10,885 nucleotides of DNA from Sphingobium sp. (GTDB taxonomy: Bacteria > Pseudomonadota > Alphaproteobacteria > Sphingomonadales > Sphingomonadaceae): the NCBI GenBank assembly GCA_003248935.1, contig QFQF01000033.1, positions 1 to 10,885 on the forward strand, given 5' to 3'. Below are positions 7,148 through 10,885 of the stretch, in pieces (within the stretch, counting starts at the first letter, position 1; every line of letters starts with the position of its first letter). The position numbers and the translations under genes are program-made. Under the pieces are notes generated by a model. The model saw only the letters and a list, made by a program, of their open reading frames with translations. It was not told the origin of the DNA and did not search any database.

Positions 7148-8452
7148 TTAGAGCGTGGCCTCCCTCGACACGGCGCTAATTAGGGCGCCGGCTGATTCGG
7201 ACCAGCTTGACCGAGGCGCAATGATTTCGATTTTGCCGGCACGAATTCCGTGAACCCAGGCACGGATAGATCGTGCGAGCGTTGAGTGATCCGCGCTTGC
7301 GGGAAAGTGATGGACGCCATTTGCCGCAAAAGTGTGAAAGATAGGAATATCGCGCGCCAATACAGGCTTGGCATAACCGAGTGCCTCGATCAGGGGGAGG
7401 CCGAAACCTTCCGCATAGGAAGCGATAATCACCCCATTACAAGCCTTGTAGAATTCAGAAAGCTCCAGATCGTCGACGTCATCAAACCAGAACAGTTTGT
7501 TGCCAAACTCGATATGGTTAACGATTCTCTCGCATAGCGCTTGAACGTGCCAACCTGTGCGGCCGACTAGGACGAGGCGCTCCTCGACGCCACCATCCCA
7601 AAGCCGGTCGAAAGCCTCGATGATATCAACATGACCTTTGCGTGGTTCAATGGTGCCCACCATTAGGACGAATGGCTGGGTGAGGTCAATCCGTGGCGGA
7701 ACACCTCCCTTTGTGGGTGCTTGAGGCGAAGCACCTGAATCCTGAATGCTGTAACCCATAGGTAAGACTGCCGCATCGTAACCTTGAGAAAGGCCGAATT
7801 CCCTTGTCAGCGCTTCCGCCAGTTCGAGGCGCGTTTGCTCGGAATTGCAAAGAAAACCGTCAGCAGTGCCCGCGAGGATGCCGAGCCAGGATCTGTAGCG
7901 GGTGACCGTATTCCGGGAGAACCAATCCGGCCGATTCAGCGGCAGAAGATCGTGAACAAGAAACCACAGCCTTCCGCCGTCGCGCCGAAAGCGCCGGAGT
8001 TGACGTCGATTGCCGCGGATAGCGTCAAGGGAATAGTCGAGCCCAACAAAGATATCCCCATGCTCTGCTCTCATTTCAGTCTCATCACCGCCCAAGGCTC
8101 CGTCCGGCCAAGCTATCACTCGATAGGGGCGATGTCTGGAGGCGGAGACGAAGCGGATGTCCCACCCGTCAAGTGCGCGCAACGCTAATTCAAAGGCGAG
8201 GGAACGAACGACACGCTGGATGCCCGTCCCTGCGTCATTCTTGCTAATCACCGACACGTCGACAAAAATTTGCCGCCGTGGCCTCTCAGGCGTGGAATTG
8301 AATCTGCTGCCGTGTCTTCTACGATGCAGCCTTGTAACTAGGCTCCTAAGCGGTACCTTGCTAAGGGCTTGTTCAATTCGATCGGGGAGTAGGTCAAAGA
8401 AAGTTCGGCTTTTTAATGGCAGTAGGACGCGGAGGAATTTGGGAAAGCGCAT
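7148..8452 (-). CDS. GT4-type glycosyltransferase, 434 aa (WbpY/WbdA-like type)
   Basis: This is a single-module GT-B retaining glycosyltransferase, probably transferring mannose or a related sugar to a growing surface glycan (the substrate is inferred only from family resemblance). A basic N-terminal extension of about 60 residues precedes the core, possibly for membrane contact. The N-lobe includes IFVDVSVIS (62-70), AGTGIQRVVRSL (74-85), HGDIFVGLDYS (131-141), LVHDLLPLNRPDWF (165-178) and VLPMGYSI (229-236). The C-lobe has VGTIEPRKGH (265-274), whose Arg/Lys pair normally contacts donor phosphates, and ASYAEGFGLPLIEAL (E348, E356), the E-x7-E signature. Length is normal for the family. AGGA lies only 2 nt before the ATG, a tight ribosome site, but no better start exists. 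It is first in the leftward block, downstream of a candidate promoter at 8530-8501. A 127-base gap separates it from the wza-like remnant. Confidence 0.92.
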   Translation of the reverse strand: MRFPKFLRVLLPLKSRTFFDLLPDRIEQALSKVPLRSLVTRLHRRRHGSRFNSTPERPRRQIFVDVSVISKNDAGTGIQRVVRSLAFELALRALDGWDIRFVSASRHRPYRVIAWPDGALGGDETEMRAEHGDIFVGLDYSLDAIRGNRRQLRRFRRDGGRLWFLVHDLLPLNRPDWFSRNTVTRYRSWLGILAGTADGFLCNSEQTRLELAEALTREFGLSQGYDAAVLPMGYSIQDSGASPQAPTKGGVPPRIDLTQPFVLMVGTIEPRKGHVDIIEAFDRLWDGGVEERLVLVGRTGWHVQALCERIVNHIEFGNKLFWFDDVDDLELSEFYKACNGVIIASYAEGFGLPLIEALGYAKPVLARDIPIFHTFAANGVHHFPASADHSTLARSIRAWVHGIRAGKIEIIAPRSSWSESAGALISAVSREATL

Positions 8453-8500
8453 AGTCCTGAGATCAAACCGAAAAAGAGCGGAAAAAAATAGGAAGGGAGT

Positions 8501-8530
8501 ATGATAGCTTGCACAAACACGTCCTCACAA
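8501..8530 (-). promoter_or_regulatory. candidate sigma-70-type promoter for the leftward glycan gene block
   Basis: On the minus strand TTGTGA (8530-8525) is followed by 18 bases and TATCAT (8506-8501). These match the -35 consensus at 4 of 6 positions and the -10 at 5 of 6. Transcription would start about 40-45 bases before the GT ATG at 8452. This is a reading by eye; alphaproteobacterial promoters are often looser. Confidence 0.4.
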
Positions 8531-8660
8531 GACCCCAACCGGAGTCGATCTTGCTCGGATACATAGAAGCAGGTCGGCGAGCATCGACGGGTGGCTTGCG
8601 CAACTTCCAGAACAATTCCTGCCAAGGCCCGCTCGCCAGCCTAACCTGGAGCGGAGAAAT

Positions 8661-8676
8661 GTAACCTTGCATTGGC
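8661..8676. repeat. short dyad (6-bp arms, 4-base loop)
   Basis: CCTTGC and GCAAGG flank ATTG. No T-run follows, so a terminator is unlikely. Its place between two divergent starts would suit an operator, but a 6-bp arm can occur by chance. Confidence 0.3.
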
Positions 8677-8885
8677 AAGGACTTTGAGCAGAATCCGATA
8701 TGTGGTGTGGTCATCGTCACGACATCCAGATACCCGAATTCGCATTGGCGTCAATCGACCGGGGGCCCGCTTTTCAGCTTGCATGGCTCTCCGATGCGGG
8801 GCAGGTGGGCGCTGCACGTCTTAGATGCACGAAGATGTCGGATCGTGGGAGTGTCCTTCATTTGATGTCCAGGCGGAGCGTGTGC

Positions 8886-8896
8886 GGGGGGGGGGG
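8886..8896 (+). repeat. 11-base poly-G tract upstream of the FkbM gene
   Basis: Eleven consecutive G bases lie 58 bases before the ATG at 8955. Homopolymers of this length are prone to slippage during replication and, in some bacteria, cause phase-variable expression of surface-glycan genes. The tract is outside the coding region as I have drawn it, so any effect would act through promoter spacing or the 5' leader. Confidence 0.9.
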
Positions 8897-8954
8897 ATAC
8901 AAATTCACCTTACGCAGGAGTGTGCTGGCAGCTCGGTTGCGGAGTGATCAAGGT

Positions 8955-10766
8955 ATGAGTTTCACCAGCTACGCTCAGAATTTCGAGGATGTCCGGCTGT
9001 GGCGCGCATTCTCTGATGTTGAGTGCGGGCGGTACCTCGATATTGGATCTCAGGATCCTGTGCTGGACTCCGTCAGCTTGGCTTTTTACCAGCTTGGTTG
9101 GCGCGGCATTCACGTCGATGCCTCTCCTAAATATGCAGAAGCCATGCGGAATGCCCGTCCGGATGAAACGGTGATCATGGCAGCTGTGAGTACGACGCCA
9201 GGATTGCTCCACTTCTGGAACATTGATGATACCGGGCTTTCGACAGGTTGCGCCGACATCGCCAAACGGCATGCTCAAGCGGGATGGCCCTGCCGAGAGA
9301 TCATAGTCCCAACCATCACCCTTGCCGAGATCTTCGAACAAATGGGCACTGACCAAGTGCACTGGATGAAGATCGATGTTGAGGGCATGGAATCGGACGT
9401 GCTCGCCAGCTGGGGGGCGCACCCAACCCGACCGCAAGTTCTGGTGATAGAAGCGACGGCGCCATTAACACAGGACCGTACTGATTCTAAGTGGCGCGAT
9501 CTGGTCGCAAGCCGCGGCTATCGCGATGTGTTGTTTGACGGCCTGAGCCGCTATTTTGTTCATGAATCGTGCGCAAACCGGGCTGAGTACCTAGCGTTAA
9601 GTCCCAATATTTTCGACGATATTAACGTTACTTCGACTCATTTCATGGCCCGTGCATTAGTGAGCGAAAACGTCGCTGCACTTGACAGCGTCGAACGTGA
9701 AATTTCGACCTTGCGGCAGGAAGCGCATTTGCTTGGCGAAACTCGCGATCAAGCCAAGTTGGAAGCTGCCGCATTCAAGGGCCAGATCGAATCTGACGCT
9801 GTTGCGCACGCGGCAAGGGTCGCTGACCTCAAAGCAACACACGACGACACTCTTCAAAAAGTCGCCTCCGCCCTGGAAGCACGGGTAACGGCTAGGGAAA
9901 ATACGTTATCCGATCTCCAAAGGGTTCTTGAGGCGAGGGAAGAGAAGCAAGCGGCGACGTTGCTCGAGCTTGGCCTGTTGCAGGGACGCATTGAAGCTCA
10001 GCAACAGGCGCACCAAACGGAACTGGCGCAGGCCTTGGGGCACCAAGCGGACCTCAAGCATGAAATTGGACGGCTTGGCGCTGAAGTCGATAAGTTGAAG
10101 AATCACATCGATTGGCGTGAAGCACAACTTCGGCGTGCGGTGGAGTTGCTAAACGCCTCGCCGAAAACAATCCCAGGTTGGCCGGGCCGACTGACACGGA
10201 GGCTCGCGAAGCCGACTGGCCGATCAGTCGATGCGCACGTAAAGGCGGTAGGCGAATGGAAGGCAAGCTTGCTCTTCGATCAAGGGGGGGAGGGAGTTGT
10301 TGCGGTGCAGGAGGCAATGCGAGCAGCGAACGTTTCGGATTTGCTGGTCCGCGATGATGCTGAATTCATAGGCTCTGCCTACAAGACAATTCTTGAAAGG
10401 GAACCTGACCCCGAAGGTGCCCGCCACTATCTGTCGCGCCTGCGATCAGGTTGGCCCAAACTTTCTATCCTGATGCAATTGCGCGATTCGGAAGAAGGTT
10501 GCCAAGTGGCTGCGCTGTTGCCCGGTCTTAATGCAGCAATCTTGCGCTATCGCCTAGCAACATTGCCGGTGCTCGGCCCAGTCTATCGTCTCTTGACCGG
10601 CGCGACAGGAAGCCCCGCCCCCGAACGGCGGATTTACGCCATCGCTAACGATGTGGGTTCAGTCCGCACGGAGATCGCTGGTCTCCAAAACAGGTTTGCG
10701 GAATTGAGTTCGCAGGTGGACGCGTTTGTCGAAGAGATCCGCGCCCAGCGCGCTGAACGGGGTTGA
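8955..10766 (+). CDS. FkbM methyltransferase - coiled coil - DUF4214 fusion, 603 aa
   Basis: The N-terminal domain (about 1-230) is an FkbM-type S-adenosylmethionine-dependent methyltransferase, probably methylating a sugar hydroxyl of the surface glycan. SYAQNFEDVRLWRAF (5-19) is a typical opening. RYLDIGSQDPVLDSVSLAFY (26-45) is the SAM-binding loop, GWRGIHVDASP (48-58) follows, and WMKIDVEGMESDVLASW (137-153) is the family's conserved acidic motif. Residues about 240-402 are rich in A, E, Q, L, R and K with heptad-like spacing, and form a long coiled coil. DUF4214 lies at about 460-517 (AEFIGSAYKTILEREPDPEG, SILMQLRDSEEG). A shorter helical stretch ends the protein (566-600). The ATG at 8955 is chosen because GGAGTGAT lies upstream and the family opening follows at once; the frame back to 8700 looks non-coding. 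Transcription diverges from the GT block. A G7 run inside the gene (10284-10290) is a possible slippage site. Confidence 0.92.
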   Translation: MSFTSYAQNFEDVRLWRAFSDVECGRYLDIGSQDPVLDSVSLAFYQLGWRGIHVDASPKYAEAMRNARPDETVIMAAVSTTPGLLHFWNIDDTGLSTGCADIAKRHAQAGWPCREIIVPTITLAEIFEQMGTDQVHWMKIDVEGMESDVLASWGAHPTRPQVLVIEATAPLTQDRTDSKWRDLVASRGYRDVLFDGLSRYFVHESCANRAEYLALSPNIFDDINVTSTHFMARALVSENVAALDSVEREISTLRQEAHLLGETRDQAKLEAAAFKGQIESDAVAHAARVADLKATHDDTLQKVASALEARVTARENTLSDLQRVLEAREEKQAATLLELGLLQGRIEAQQQAHQTELAQALGHQADLKHEIGRLGAEVDKLKNHIDWREAQLRRAVELLNASPKTIPGWPGRLTRRLAKPTGRSVDAHVKAVGEWKASLLFDQGGEGVVAVQEAMRAANVSDLLVRDDAEFIGSAYKTILEREPDPEGARHYLSRLRSGWPKLSILMQLRDSEEGCQVAALLPGLNAAILRYRLATLPVLGPVYRLLTGATGSPAPERRIYAIANDVGSVRTEIAGLQNRFAELSSQVDAFVEEIRAQRAERG

Positions 10767-10885
10767 CGCCATTACCGCGTAGAATCTGGACGGTTCGAAA
10801 AACCCATAGCGTTGGCAGAGGAGATATGATTCTGGTTTTCTCGTGATGTGATCGGGAGCGTGGCGTGGATCAGGGGGATTTTTTG

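Larger units (their letters stand above)
8453..8954. other. divergent intergenic region (about 500 bases)
   Basis: This region separates the leftward GT (start 8452) from the rightward FkbM gene (start 8955). Frames crossing it, including an in-frame upstream extension of the FkbM gene to 8700, have no family-like sequence. It holds a candidate leftward promoter (8530-8501), a small dyad CCTTGC-ATTG-GCAAGG (8661-8676) and an 11-base G tract (8886-8896). Its length and divergent layout fit a control region for both transcripts. A decayed gene cannot be excluded. Confidence 0.6.

Noticed and set aside
8700..8954. Upstream extension of the FkbM gene to the ATG at 8700
   Set aside because: The added 85 residues include the translated G11 tract and show no domain. 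The family opening starts right at 8955, with GGAGTGAT before it.
8910..9437. Minus-strand open frame of 175 codons opposite the FkbM domain
   Set aside because: It lies antisense to a clear methyltransferase domain and has no recognisable protein motif. It is a shadow frame.
10826..10846. ATG preceded by AGGAG near the right end
   Set aside because: It encodes only six residues before TGA, and spacing to the ribosome site is 2 bases. The region after 10766 is too short to call a gene.
1..10885. CRISPR arrays, tRNA or rRNA genes, riboswitches, attachment sites
   Set aside because: No regularly spaced repeats, no cloverleaf-like segments and no conserved RNA motifs were seen on either strand.

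Overview
This window reads as part of a surface-polysaccharide (capsule, O-antigen or exopolysaccharide) biosynthesis locus from a Gram-negative bacterium. I infer a probable alphaproteobacterium of the Rhizobiales/Acetobacteraceae/Sphingomonadales type. The basis is GC-rich coding sequence, an IS5-type transposase remnant of a kind I associate with those groups, and the FkbM and DUF4214 protein types. The genus cannot be fixed from the sequence alone.

Layout from left to right. Bases 1-364 hold a broken IS5-family transposase, cut by the window edge and rearranged inside. Bases 365-601 hold nothing I can name. A leftward block follows. In transcription order (right to left) it contains a GT4 glycosyltransferase (8452-7148), a short remnant resembling the start of a Wza-type polysaccharide export lipoprotein (7020-6784), a small DUF4214 protein (about 6842-6234), a giant 1304-residue multi-domain glycosyltransferase (6234-2320), and a second single-module GT4 enzyme (2185-602). 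The DUF4214 and giant genes overlap in TGATG, so they are probably translationally coupled. A region of about 500 bases (8453-8954) separates this block from a rightward gene (8955-10766). That gene encodes an FkbM methyltransferase joined to a long coiled coil and a C-terminal DUF4214 domain. The last 119 bases carry no callable gene.

How the genes may work together (inference). The window contains at least four complete GT-B glycosyltransferase modules and one GT32 module, enough to build a repeating oligosaccharide. The giant protein chains several modules, as the mannosyl polymerase WbdA does. The methyltransferase with a long coiled coil recalls WbdD, which caps a growing chain and sets its length. 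DUF4214 occurs on both sides of the divergent intergenic region, suggesting a shared scaffold or acceptor-binding role. No polymerase, flippase, ABC transporter or intact export gene is visible here, so the locus probably continues beyond the window or has been disrupted. The wza-like remnant, the IS debris and the patchy base composition suggest repeated recombination.
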